A stretch of DNA of 64,000 bases from Gallionellales bacterium GWA2_54_124. GTDB taxonomy: Bacteria; Pseudomonadota; Gammaproteobacteria; Burkholderiales; Gallionellaceae. The position numbers were made by a program, and so were the translations under genes. Each line of letters starts with the position of its first letter. Position 1 is the first letter of the stretch. The notes below the pieces were generated by a model. It did no database searches. It had not been told where the DNA came from and saw only the letters and a list, made by a program, of their open reading frames with translations. The stretch is taken from assembly GCA_001801025.1 (NCBI GenBank), contig MGWO01000006.1, positions 97,941-161,940 of the forward strand. Direction: 5' to 3'. Below, in pieces: positions 1 to 10,292 of the stretch.

Positions 1-1
1 C

Positions 2-493
2 TGGCGGCGTATTTCGAATAGCTGGCTGTATCTGGCAGGTTTCCTGTATGCAAGTGGTTTGATGGGATTTGGCTTTTATCTGCAATACGTCAAACATCAG
101 GATCCCTGCCCGTTGTGCATGGTGCAGCGCGTGATTTTTATCGTCATTCTGGCGCTGTATCTGATCGCGGCAACCCACGGCCCTAAACGTCCGGGTGCAC
201 GCATTTACGCCGCGCTGATTACGCTGTTCTCGGCATCCGGTATTGCGGTCGCTGCGCGCCATATCTGGATACAGCATCTGCCATCCGATCAGGTTCCCGC
301 CTGCGGACCGGGGCTCGATTACATGTTAGAAACCATGCCGATGGCCAACGTATTGAAAGAGCTGATGCACGGCTCCGGTGAGTGCGCAGCACGCGGCTGG
401 ACATTCCTCACGCTGGGCATTCCAGAGTGGTCACTGCTGTGCTACCTTGCGCTGGGCACATGGGCGGTGCTGATCGCATTGAAGAGCAAATAA
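2..493 (+). CDS. dsbB: Disulfide bond formation protein B, 5' end outside the window
   Basis: Inner-membrane quinone reductase that reoxidises the periplasmic thiol oxidase DsbA. The frame is open from base 2 and no convincing start is seen, so the gene begins upstream of the window. Visible features are the first redox pair CPLC, within a DPCPLCMVQR stretch right after the first membrane segment, and a second pair of cysteines in the periplasmic loop (ACGPGLDYML and GECAARG). Hydrophobic segments flank both loops, as in the four-helix DsbB fold. The remaining part covers nearly the whole usual length of about 165 residues. It ends at a TAA, and the next gene is convergent, 20 bases away. Confidence 0.93.
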   Translation, partial: WRRISNSWLYLAGFLYASGLMGFGFYLQYVKHQDPCPLCMVQRVIFIVILALYLIAATHGPKRPGARIYAALITLFSASGIAVAARHIWIQHLPSDQVPACGPGLDYMLETMPMANVLKELMHGSGECAARGWTFLTLGIPEWSLLCYLALGTWAVLIALKSK

Positions 494-512
494 CCCGCAC
501 ACAACTTTCGGT

Positions 513-854
513 TTAGTGCGCCGGGATGGACCAGTTGTAGCCTTGCACGATGCCGCGCGTGTCGTATTTGATTTGCAATGATTTGAGCTGCGTTCCAGAT
601 ACATTTGAGAGCGTACCCGCAGCAAAATAATAGGTCCATTCTTCATAGCGTGCGCCATCGGTTTCGACTCTGACGCCCGTACTGGCCGGTACACCGAGCC
701 AGCTGCGTACCTCCGTCTGTGAGGTCGTGCCTCGCGTGACCCTGTTCGAAAAGACCATGACGTCAAAATCATTGCCGACGTGGAAGGCGGTTGCACTGCA
801 CGCGGTGAGCAGCAGCGTGATTGATATGAAAATAGTTCGCAAAGCGTGTGTCAT
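513..854 (-). CDS. Small outer-membrane lipoprotein, BamE/SmpA-like
   Basis: A 113-residue exported protein. The N-terminus is a lipoprotein signal peptide with a lipobox LLTACSA, so the mature protein should start at a lipidated cysteine near residue 19. The rest contains [17 protein letters not shown], which resembles the helix-turn region of the SmpA/OmlA (BamE) fold, where a TxxEV..lLG.P pattern is common, followed by predicted beta strands ([17 protein letters not shown]). It could act in outer-membrane protein assembly or simply be a BamE-fold lipoprotein of unknown role. It faces dsbB tail to tail and is divergent from uvrB, so the 132 bases between it and uvrB should hold both promoters. 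Confidence 0.72.
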   Translation of the reverse strand: MTHALRTIFISITLLLTACSATAFHVGNDFDVMVFSNRVTRGTTSQTEVRSWLGVPASTGVRVETDGARYEEWTYYFAAGTLSNVSGTQLKSLQIKYDTRGIVQGYNWSIPAH

Positions 855-986
855 GGCGTTCCCCTCTGTTTTACTGATCCGTGCCGGTCAGAATACTCTG
901 TTTTTGTGGCTGCTGCAGGCGATTTTCAGGACGGCTTGTGCCAGCTGGCGCACGAAAACTGTATCCGTTGCCGTACAATATGCGGC

Positions 987-3011
987 ATGAACATCAAAAC
1001 TTTCCCGGATAGTCCCTATCGCTTGCATCAGCCGTTTGAGCCTGCAGGCGATCAGCCGACCGCCATCGAACAACTGGTCGAAGGTATCAACGATGGTCTG
1101 GCATTCCAGACGCTGCTTGGGGTGACAGGCTCCGGCAAAACCTACACCATGGCCAATGTGATCGCGCGTTGCGGGCGTCCTGCGATGGTGATGGCACCGA
1201 ACAAGACGCTGGCCGCACAACTGTATTCCGAGCTGCGCGATTTTTTTCCCGAGAATGCGGTGGAATATTTCGTCTCCTATTACGACTATTATCAGCCTGA
1301 GGCCTATGTGCCGTCGCGCGATGTGTTCATCGAGAAGGATTCGGCGATCAACGAGCAGATCGAACAGATGCGGCTGTCAGCCACTAAGGCGCTCTTGGAG
1401 CGTGAAGACTGCATCATCGTCGCAACCGTGTCGGCGATCTACGGTATCGGCGATCCGGTCGATTACCACGGCATGATTTTGCATCTGCGCAACAACGAGA
1501 AGATGCACCAGCGCGATATCATTAAACGTCTGATCGAGATGCAGTACGAGCGCAACGACATTGATTTTACGCGCGGGCGGTTTCGCGTCAGGGGCGATGT
1601 GATCGATGTGTTTCCGGCGGAAAGCAGCGAGCAGGCGCTGCGCATCACCCTGTTTGACGACGAGGTGGAAACGTTGTCTCTGTTCGACCCTTTAACCGGA
1701 CATATTCAGCAAAAAGTGCCGCGCTACACGGTTTATCCTTCCAGTCATTACGTCACGCCCCGTGCGACCGTGTTGCAGGCAATCGAGACCATCAAGGTGG
1801 AGCTGGCCGGGCGCATTAAATATTTTATCGGGGAAAACAAACTCATCGAGGCGCAGCGTATCGAGCAGCGTACCCGTCACGATCTGGAGATGCTGACCGA
1901 GATCGGCTTTACCAAGGGGATTGAAAATTATTCACGCCATCTGTCGGGCAGAAATCCCGGCGATCCGCCGCCCACCTTGCTGGACTATCTGCCGCCCAAT
2001 GCGCTGATGTTCCTGGACGAGAGTCACGTGATGATTCCTCAGGTGGGGGCGATGTATAAGGGGGATCGGGCACGCAAGGAGAATCTGGTGGTGTACGGAT
2101 TCAGGCTGCCCTCCGCGATGGACAATCGTCCCTTGAGGTTCGACGAATTCGAGCACATCATGCGCCAGAGTGTATTTGTCTCAGCGACCCCGTCCGTGTA
2201 CGAGGCTGAACATGCGGGGCAGGTGGTCGAACAGGTCGTGCGCCCGACCGGGCTCGTTGATCCGGTGATTCTTGTGCGGCCTGCGATCAATCAGGTGGAC
2301 GATTTGATGTCGGAAATCCGCTTGCGTATTCAAGTTGGCGAGCGCGTGCTGGTGACGACTTTAACCAAGCGCATGTCGGAGGATCTGACGGACTATCTGT
2401 CCGAACACGGCATCAAGGTGCGCTATCTGCATTCGGACATCGACACCGTCGAGCGCGTCGAAATCATTAGGGATTTACGGCTGGGCGAATTCGATGTGCT
2501 GATCGGTATCAATTTGCTGCGCGAAGGACTGGATATCCCCGAGGTGTCGCTGGTGGCGATACTGGACGCGGATAAGGAAGGTTTCTTGCGCTCAGAGCGA
2601 TCCTTGATTCAAACCATCGGCCGCGCGGCACGGCACCTGCACGGTACGGCGATTTTATATGCGGACAGAATCACCGATTCGATGCGGCGGGCGATGGATG
2701 AAACGGAGCGTCGCCGTACCAAACAAGTGGCGCACAATCTTGAACACGGCATTACCCCGCAAGGCGTTCAAAAACGCATCAAGGACATTATTGAGGGGAC
2801 CTATGAAATCGATGATGCAAGAGCGCACCAGAAGGCGGCGCAGGAGCAGGCTAAGTATCTGGCGATGAGCCGTGCGCAAGTTGCCAAAGAAATAAACCGG
2901 CTGGAAAAAGAGATGCTGGCCGCGGCGAAAAATCTGGAATTCGAGAAGGCCGCCGATTTTCGCGATCAGCTGAAAAAGTTGCGCGACAACGTACTGCTCT
3001 CGCCGCTGTAA
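987..3011 (+). CDS. uvrB: Excinuclease ABC subunit B (UvrB)
   Basis: DNA-damage recognition and verification helicase of nucleotide excision repair; it loads with UvrA and recruits UvrC. The ATG at 987 gives 674 residues, close to E. coli UvrB (673), and starts [13 protein letters not shown]; the open frame extends to 846 but that extension has no family counterpart. Seen in order: Walker [11 protein letters not shown], the beta-hairpin region with [16 protein letters not shown], the DEAD-like motif FLDESH, helicase motif IGRAARH, and the C-terminal UVR domain ([21 protein letters not shown]) that binds UvrC. No LexA box was recognised upstream. Confidence 0.98.
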   Translation: MNIKTFPDSPYRLHQPFEPAGDQPTAIEQLVEGINDGLAFQTLLGVTGSGKTYTMANVIARCGRPAMVMAPNKTLAAQLYSELRDFFPENAVEYFVSYYDYYQPEAYVPSRDVFIEKDSAINEQIEQMRLSATKALLEREDCIIVATVSAIYGIGDPVDYHGMILHLRNNEKMHQRDIIKRLIEMQYERNDIDFTRGRFRVRGDVIDVFPAESSEQALRITLFDDEVETLSLFDPLTGHIQQKVPRYTVYPSSHYVTPRATVLQAIETIKVELAGRIKYFIGENKLIEAQRIEQRTRHDLEMLTEIGFTKGIENYSRHLSGRNPGDPPPTLLDYLPPNALMFLDESHVMIPQVGAMYKGDRARKENLVVYGFRLPSAMDNRPLRFDEFEHIMRQSVFVSATPSVYEAEHAGQVVEQVVRPTGLVDPVILVRPAINQVDDLMSEIRLRIQVGERVLVTTLTKRMSEDLTDYLSEHGIKVRYLHSDIDTVERVEIIRDLRLGEFDVLIGINLLREGLDIPEVSLVAILDADKEGFLRSERSLIQTIGRAARHLHGTAILYADRITDSMRRAMDETERRRTKQVAHNLEHGITPQGVQKRIKDIIEGTYEIDDARAHQKAAQEQAKYLAMSRAQVAKEINRLEKEMLAAAKNLEFEKAADFRDQLKKLRDNVLLSPL

Positions 3012-3052
3012 CGGCTGTCAATAAGCAGTAATTGATCAGTAAGAATAAGAAG

Positions 3053-3207
3053 AATAAGGGTCAGACTCGAAAAGAAAGAAGAATAGAAAATTAAATCGAC
3101 TCTGACCCTATTTGTTCTTGAAACCCTATTTGTTCTAATCGACTCTGACCCTATTTGTTTTCTATTTGTTCTAATCGACTCTGACCCTATTTGTTTTCTA
3201 TTTGTTT
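3053..3207. repeat. REP-like cluster of GACTCTGACCCTATTTGTT repeats
   Basis: Between the converging 3' ends of uvrB and the pyrophosphatase gene, the unit AATCGACTCTGACCCTATTT plus GTT occurs three times in direct orientation (3094-3116, 3137-3159, 3173-3195), with shorter CTATTTGTT pieces between them. An inverted, slightly diverged copy (AAGGGTCAGACTCGA, ending at 3070) could pair with the first unit to form a hairpin. Placement between convergent genes and the GGGTCAGA core recall repetitive palindromes mobilised by REP-associated tyrosine transposases. No transposase is present here, so that link is inference. Confidence 0.7.
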
Positions 3208-3208
3208 T

Positions 3209-4291
3209 TTAAAGCAACGGGACGATCATCAGGGCGACGATGTTGATGATTTTAATCAATGGGTTAATTGCAGGGCCTGCCGTATCTTTGTATGGGTCGC
3301 CGACGGTGTCACCCGTGACTGCGGCCTTGTGGGCTTCAGAACCTTTTCCGCCAAAATTCCCTTCTTCGATGTATTTCTTGGCGTTATCCCATGCGCCGCC
3401 GCCGACCGTCATGGAGATTGCGACGAAGATGCCGGTGATGATGGTGCCGACCAGCACGCCTCCCAGTGCCTGCGGGCCTAGCGTCAGGCCGACGACAACG
3501 GGGACTGCAACAGGCAACAGCGAGGGAAGGATCATTTCACGGATGGCGGCTTTGGTGAGCATGTCGACACAGGTGCCGTATTCCGGTTTCCCGGTCCCTT
3601 CCATGATGCCGGGGATTTCCCTGAACTGGCGGCGCACTTCAACCACCACCGCACCCGCAGCACGGCCGACGGCTTCCATGCCCATGGCACCGAACAGATA
3701 GGGGATCATGCCGCCGATAAAGAGCCCGACGATCACCATGTGGTTGGATAAATCGAAGCTCGTCACCACACCCAGATGCGCTTCCAGTGCGTGGGTGTAG
3801 TCGGCGAACAGCACGAGGGCGGCAAGCCCTGCCGATCCAATCGCATAGCCTTTAGTGACGGCCTTGGTGGTGTTGCCCACCGCATCGAGCGCATCGGTAA
3901 TAACGCGCACTTCATCGGGTAGTTTGGACATTTCCGCGATGCCGCCGGCGTTATCGGTGATCGGGCCGTAGGCGTCGAGCGCGACAATGATGCCGGTCAT
4001 CGAGAGCATCGCGGTGGCCGCGATGGCAATGCCATAGAGCCCCGCCATCGAATACGCGCCCATGATCGCCATACAGACCACAAGGACGGGAGCTGCGGTG
4101 GACTTCATCGAGACGCCTAAGCCTGCGATGATGTTGGTGCCGTGAGCGGATGCGCCTTCCTGAATGGCGGCGGCGATTTCCCGCATTCGCTCACTGCCGG
4201 TGGGTTTGGCGAGTATCCATTTGATTGAAAATACGCCATACAAGATTGCAACAACGGAGCACAACAGCGCAAAGCCTAGGCCATCTGACAT
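3209..4291 (-). pseudogene. hppA: Membrane-bound proton-translocating pyrophosphatase with large internal deletion
   Basis: H+-pyrophosphatases couple pyrophosphate hydrolysis to ion pumping and are usually 650-700 residues. This frame encodes only 360. Residues 1-49 match the family N-terminus ([13 protein letters not shown] ... [10 protein letters not shown]). The next residue jumps directly to [17 protein letters not shown], which in full proteins lies some 300 residues further on. The C-terminal half is well conserved ([43 protein letters not shown]). The missing middle holds the substrate-binding DVGADLVGK-type motif and several membrane helices, so pyrophosphatase activity is unlikely. 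The junction is near base 4144 and the frame is kept. The start at 4291 has a good GGGAGAAA ribosome site. Annotated as a pseudogene; an assembly collapse is the alternative. Confidence 0.85.
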
Positions 4292-4386
4292 GATTTTCTC
4301 CCTGAGTTGAACCGCTATAATTAACGCCACCCGGTCAGTGTTTCCTGACGGACATAATCATAGCAGTATCGGAGCGCTGTGCGAAA

Positions 4387-6283
<1,897 letters not shown>

Positions 6284-6295
6284 GGTCGTCTCAGC

Positions 6296-6481
6296 TTAGA
6301 GTGCTTCGGCTTCTTCGGGGGACAGTTTGCGTGCTTCATCGGCCAGCATCACCGGAATGCCGTCGGCAATTTTGAAGGCCAGGCGGTCTGCACGGCAAAT
6401 CAATTCCTGTTCGTTCTTGCGATAAATCAGCGGGGATTTGCACAGCGGGCAGACCAGAATGTCGAGCAGTTTAGCGTCCAT
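6296..6481 (-). CDS. Trm112/YcaR-like small zinc-ribbon protein
   Basis: A 61-residue protein of the Trm112/UPF0434 family. The ATG at 6481 gives [18 protein letters not shown], the usual N-terminus; a start three codons earlier is possible. It has one zinc-knuckle pair (CPLC) and a later ICRAD, the typical partial cysteine set of this bacterial group. Trm112 proteins in other organisms activate methyltransferases; the bacterial role is not established. It overlaps the end of lpxK by 11 bases and lies directly before kdsB. Confidence 0.9.
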   Translation of the reverse strand: MDAKLLDILVCPLCKSPLIYRKNEQELICRADRLAFKIADGIPVMLADEARKLSPEEAEAL

Positions 6482-7451
6482 GAGTGGCAATCTTTCGCAG
6501 TAGGTGTTCGGTCAGGGCTGGGTCAATCTGGGCATCGACACGCAATACCCAGTATTTGTCATCAGCGAATGCGGCGCATTTTACCGCATCTTTTTCAGTC
6601 AGGAGTAGTGCATCGCAATCAGGATAGATCAGTTCGTCCTGTGTGTAGGGGTGATGGTCGGGAAATGCGTGGGGCGTGACGGTCAGTCCCAGTGTGGACA
6701 GATGGTCGAAGTAGCGTTGCGGGTGACCGATGCCGGCGATTGCGTGTATGCGTAAATTCTTAAAATCGAGCGCCGTCGCGGTTTTTTTCGGGTCGTTCAA
6801 ATGGTAGAAAATGTCGCCCGACAAGTGCATCGAATATTGGCCCGGGGTGTTTTTTCCGCCGTTGATCACCACGGCATCGACTGATGCCAGACGTGAAACG
6901 GGTTCGCGCAGGGGGCCTGCGGGGAGCAGATAGCCGTTACCGAAACGGCGTACGCCATCGATGACGACAATTTCCACGTCGCGCTGCAGGCGGTAATGCT
7001 GCAGGCCATCGTCGCACAGGATAACATCGCATAAAGGATGTGCCTGTAAAGCGGCCTGCGCGGTGGCAACCCGGTCACGCCCCACCCAGACGGGGCAGAT
7101 GCCGCGCTGTGCCATCAGCTTGGGTTCGTCGCCGACTTCCTCTGCGCTACTCCCGGGGGTGACCGCCTGCTGCGCTTTATTTCCGCCGAAGCCCCGGCTG
7201 ATGATGACAGGATGACGGCCGGCATTGGACAGTTGTTGTGCCAGTTTTAGGGTCAGCGGGGTTTTTCCTGTGCCGCCTACGCTGATGTTGCCGATGACGA
7301 TTACCGGTACGGAGAGCTTAAAACTGCGTAAGACGCTGTGTCGGTACAGTGTTCGGCGCAGGGCTGCCATTGCGCCGAACAGCCAGCTTGCAGGCAGCAG
7401 GAGCAGGTGTCGCCAGTTACGCTGATACCAGAGCGCCTCGATTCCCGCCAT
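6471..7451 (-). CDS. lpxK: Tetraacyldisaccharide 4'-kinase
   Basis: Phosphorylates the 4' position of the lipid A disaccharide precursor at the inner face of the cytoplasmic membrane. The protein is 326 residues, the normal length, with an N-terminal hydrophobic anchor ([16 protein letters not shown]), a P-loop [13 protein letters not shown] at about residues 55-67, the DDGLQHY motif and late [11 protein letters not shown]. It is followed by the Trm112-like gene with overlap and preceded by exbD five bases away, so all are probably one transcript. Confidence 0.97.
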   Translation of the reverse strand: MAGIEALWYQRNWRHLLLLPASWLFGAMAALRRTLYRHSVLRSFKLSVPVIVIGNISVGGTGKTPLTLKLAQQLSNAGRHPVIISRGFGGNKAQQAVTPGSSAEEVGDEPKLMAQRGICPVWVGRDRVATAQAALQAHPLCDVILCDDGLQHYRLQRDVEIVVIDGVRRFGNGYLLPAGPLREPVSRLASVDAVVINGGKNTPGQYSMHLSGDIFYHLNDPKKTATALDFKNLRIHAIAGIGHPQRYFDHLSTLGLTVTPHAFPDHHPYTQDELIYPDCDALLLTEKDAVKCAAFADDKYWVLRVDAQIDPALTEHLLRKIATHGR

Positions 7452-7456
7452 GCCGG

Positions 7457-7876
7457 CTAGTTCGCTTCGTTCTGTGTGGCGAAGGTAATGCGGCCAAAGC
7501 CTGTCTTGCGGGCGGCTTCCATCACGTTAATGACCGCCTGATGCGGGGTCTTCGCATCTGCATTGATGACGATCACAGGATCGGTCTGCGATCCTGCCGC
7601 TGTTTTAAGCGCGGCAGCTAACGCGCTGATATCGGTGAACTTCAGCGTGGCATTGTTGATTGCATAATGGGCGGTGGCATCGATGGCGACGTTGACGGGC
7701 TGTGCTGTCTGAGCTTCCGCGCTCCCGCCCGCCTGCGGCAGGTTGATCTGCAATTCGGAATATTTTGCATAGCTGGTGGTGACCATCAAAAAGATCAGGA
7801 TGACCAGCAATACGTCTATCATCGGAATCAGATTGATTTCCGGTTCTTCACGAGTGCGTCCGCGTTGAAAATTCAT
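7457..7876 (-). CDS. exbD: ExbD/TolR family biopolymer transport protein
   Basis: Partner of ExbB in a proton-motive-force motor that energises TonB-like transport or envelope processes. The 139-residue sequence has a short cytoplasmic N-terminus, one membrane helix (IPMIDVLLVILIFLMVTTS) containing the essential aspartate of the family, and a periplasmic domain. It lies three bases after exbB on the same strand and directly before lpxK, an order widely seen in proteobacteria where the pair may serve the envelope rather than iron uptake. Confidence 0.95.
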   Translation of the reverse strand: MNFQRGRTREEPEINLIPMIDVLLVILIFLMVTTSYAKYSELQINLPQAGGSAEAQTAQPVNVAIDATAHYAINNATLKFTDISALAAALKTAAGSQTDPVIVINADAKTPHQAVINVMEAARKTGFGRITFATQNEAN

Positions 7877-7879
7877 TGT

Positions 7880-8488
7880 TTAACCTTTGCGCTGACCGTG
7901 CACGATTTCAACCAGCTTGATGGCCTGTTGCTCCATCTCTATGGTCAGACTGTCGGCCTTGGCGCGGAAATGACGGTAAAAAATCATGCTCGGGATTGCA
8001 ACGATCAGGCCGAAGGCGGTGTTGTACAGCGCAACAGAAATGCCGTGCGCCAGAATCGCCGGACTGTTGCCGGCCGCCGTTTGAGCGCCGAAAATTTCGA
8101 TCATGCCGACCACGGTACCGAACAAGCCCAGTAAGGGGCTGATCGACGCGATGGTGCCGAGCGTGGTGAGAAAATGTTCCAGATCGTGCGAGGTCGCGCG
8201 TCCTGCTTCCTCGATCGACTCTTTCATGATTTCAGGCGTGCTTTTGATGTTCTTGAGGCCGGCGGCAAAAATGCATCCCAGAGGTGAGTGTTTGGCAAGT
8301 TTAGCCAGCATGCCTTCGCTGACACCGCGCTGCTTGAGTTCCTTGACCACTTCATCGAGTAATCCCGGCGGCGCAATGCGGCTGCGGCGCAGATAGATGA
8401 GACGCTCGGTGATTAAACCGGTGGCAATGATGGACGCAAAAATTAAAAACCAGATCGGCCAGCCAGCCGCTTCTACGATTGCAAACAC
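7880..8488 (-). CDS. exbB: ExbB/TolQ family proton channel protein
   Basis: Inner-membrane proton channel of the ExbB-ExbD motor. I place the start at the GTG at 8488, giving VFAIVEAAGWPIW, because GGAG lies seven bases upstream and the family usually begins this way; the longer frame from 8536 lacks support. It gives 202 residues with three membrane segments: one at the N-terminus (WPIWFLIFASIIATGLI) and two in the MotA/TolQ/ExbB domain (LGTIASISPLLGLFGTVVGMI, and ALYNTAFGLIVAIPSMI). Next gene is exbD. Confidence 0.94.
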   Translation of the reverse strand: MFAIVEAAGWPIWFLIFASIIATGLITERLIYLRRSRIAPPGLLDEVVKELKQRGVSEGMLAKLAKHSPLGCIFAAGLKNIKSTPEIMKESIEEAGRATSHDLEHFLTTLGTIASISPLLGLFGTVVGMIEIFGAQTAAGNSPAILAHGISVALYNTAFGLIVAIPSMIFYRHFRAKADSLTIEMEQQAIKLVEIVHGQRKG

Positions 8489-8679
8489 GGGTATTCTCCA
8501 AATGTGCTTAAATTGTCGAATCTGCGCCGTTTCCAACGATGGACGGCGGATTTTTCAAGGATTGATAACGCGTAACTGTAGCGTGTCGCGACCCGTTGAG
8601 CAAGACATCTCAAGCACTTGTTAATAAGATTGCGCTAATCCCGCGTTATCAAAGCGTATTTTAGTTTACCCACAATATC

Positions 8680-8700
8680 TGTGGATAACTCTGTGGATAA
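8680..8700. promoter_or_regulatory. Two DnaA-box-type 9-mers in the exbB-xseA spacer
   Basis: The divergent 394-base spacer between exbB and xseA contains TGTGGATAA twice, at 8680-8688 and 8692-8700. Each is an exact reverse complement of the consensus DnaA box TTATCCACA. They lie in an AT-rich stretch that should also hold the promoters of exbB and xseA. No dnaA, dnaN, rpmH or gidA neighbour is present, so this is not evidently the chromosomal origin. DnaA as transcription regulator or titration site is possible. Apart from this I see only AT-rich sequence in the spacer. Confidence 0.55.
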
Positions 8701-8882
8701 AGCTGCGTGCTTCTGCTTTAAAGCGGTGAGTCATAAGGGTTTTTCTTATGCTGCCTGTTTTTTAGTAAGATAAATTATCTTTTATAATCAATATGTTGAT
8801 GTAAGTGTTGCGGTTTTGTTGCGGATGACTGCTCGCTATGCAGCGTGTTTTCTGGGTTTGTGAATAATTCTGGATTGTCAAT

Positions 8883-10226
8883 ATGTCTGAACACCTTTTT
8901 TTAGATACAAAACCGCGCGTAATGCGTGTTGCTGAACTCACCCGTGCAATCAATCAGTTACTGGAAGGCAATGTGCCGGCGCTATGGGTGCGCGGCGAAA
9001 TATCCAATCTGGTCAAAGCCGCTTCCGGACACTGGTATTTCGCGCTCAAGGACGAACAGGCGCAGGTGCGCTGTGTGATGTTTAGGCACAAAAATCAGTC
9101 GCTGGATAACACGATTGCGAACGGAAGTCAGGTTGAGTTGCTCGCGGTTGCCTCCCTCTACGAGGCGCGCGGTGATTTTCAGCTGACCGTCGAGCAACTG
9201 CGTCCGGCAGGATTGGGGGTGTTATATGAGCAGTTCGCCAGACTCAAACAAAAACTGGAGGATGAAGGACTGTTCGATGCGGCACGCAAACGTTCGTTGC
9301 CGGCGTTTCCCCGGCGTGTCGGCATTATTACCTCTCCTCAGGCTGCCGCACTGCGCGATGTGTTGACGACCTTAAAGCGGCGTCTGCCCGGTGTTCCGGT
9401 TATTTTGTACCCCACGCCGGTGCAAGGTGCGGGCAGTGCGGAAAAAATTGCCGCAGCCATACAGACGGCCTCTGATCGCAATGAATGCAGCGTGCTGATC
9501 CTGTGCAGGGGGGGCGGCAGCATCGAGGATTTGTGGGCATTCAACGAGGAAGCGGTCGCCCGTGCCATTTTTGCCAGCGCGATTCCGATCGTCAGCGGGG
9601 TGGGGCATGAGACGGATTTTACCATTGCCGATTTTGTGGCCGATGAGCGGGCACCCACGCCGACCGCCGCAGCGCAGCGCGTTGTGCCCGATCGCGAGAC
9701 GCTGCTCAAAGGGCTGCGGGATACCGCGCAGCATTTGTTACGCTCGCAGCGTAACCGTCTGCACAACGCCATGCAATCGCTCGATTATCTCCAGCGTCGG
9801 GTGGTTCATCCGTCAGAGAAATTAAAGCAAAAATCGATGCAGCTCGATCAGATTCAGCAGCGTTTGCAGCGTAATTTTTCGCACGGACTGCAGCAGGAAA
9901 TGTGGCGTTGCAAGTCTTATACGCTTCGATTGCGCGGTGCGGGCAGCGATTTTCACCGCATGCAGGATAAGCTCGCGCATCAGGCGAGCCGTCTGGTGCA
10001 GGCGATGCAAACCGGGCAAAGCCGCAAACAGGTAAGGCTAGCGACGGCAGTGCAGCATCTGGGATTGCTCAATCCACAACAGGTGCTGGCGCGGGGCTAT
10101 AGTCTGGTACAGGACGGCGAGGGGCGTCTGGTCTGTGCTGCCGAGCATCTGGCGATGGGTGACGCCTTACGCATTACCTTCGCATCCGGCTGGGCAAAAA
10201 CTGAAGTGACTGAGCGGGGCGTCTGA
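8883..10226 (+). CDS. xseA: Exodeoxyribonuclease VII large subunit
   Basis: Large subunit of the bidirectional single-strand exonuclease ExoVII. The 447-residue protein begins with an OB-fold region (ELTRAINQLLEGNVPALWVRGEISN) and continues with ASGHWYFALKD, the catalytic-domain motifs ITSPQAAALRDVLTTL and CRGGGSIEDLWAFNEE, GHETDFTIADFVAD and RAPTPTAAA, then a long coiled-coil (about residues 260-390) and the closing LARGYSLV. The family is normally 400-450 residues. No xseB is next to it. It is divergent from exbB and followed by the PilB-like ATPase gene. Confidence 0.97.
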   Translation: MSEHLFLDTKPRVMRVAELTRAINQLLEGNVPALWVRGEISNLVKAASGHWYFALKDEQAQVRCVMFRHKNQSLDNTIANGSQVELLAVASLYEARGDFQLTVEQLRPAGLGVLYEQFARLKQKLEDEGLFDAARKRSLPAFPRRVGIITSPQAAALRDVLTTLKRRLPGVPVILYPTPVQGAGSAEKIAAAIQTASDRNECSVLILCRGGGSIEDLWAFNEEAVARAIFASAIPIVSGVGHETDFTIADFVADERAPTPTAAAQRVVPDRETLLKGLRDTAQHLLRSQRNRLHNAMQSLDYLQRRVVHPSEKLKQKSMQLDQIQQRLQRNFSHGLQQEMWRCKSYTLRLRGAGSDFHRMQDKLAHQASRLVQAMQTGQSRKQVRLATAVQHLGLLNPQQVLARGYSLVQDGEGRLVCAAEHLAMGDALRITFASGWAKTEVTERGV

Positions 10227-10292
10227 ACCTGTACCGGCTGAATTGATGGATAATTCGCGACTGAATCGAATAAACTGCTGTCAGGAGTGCAT

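Noticed and set aside
846..986. Longer N-terminus for UvrB
   Set aside because: The open frame continues upstream, but family proteins start at the equivalent of 987 and the extra residues have no match.
3053..3207. CRISPR array
   Set aside because: Units are tandem with irregular, repeat-derived spacers of 10-20 bases, and no cas genes are in the window. No other regularly spaced repeats were seen.
8489..8882. Chromosomal origin at the DnaA boxes
   Set aside because: Only two boxes and none of the usual origin neighbours.
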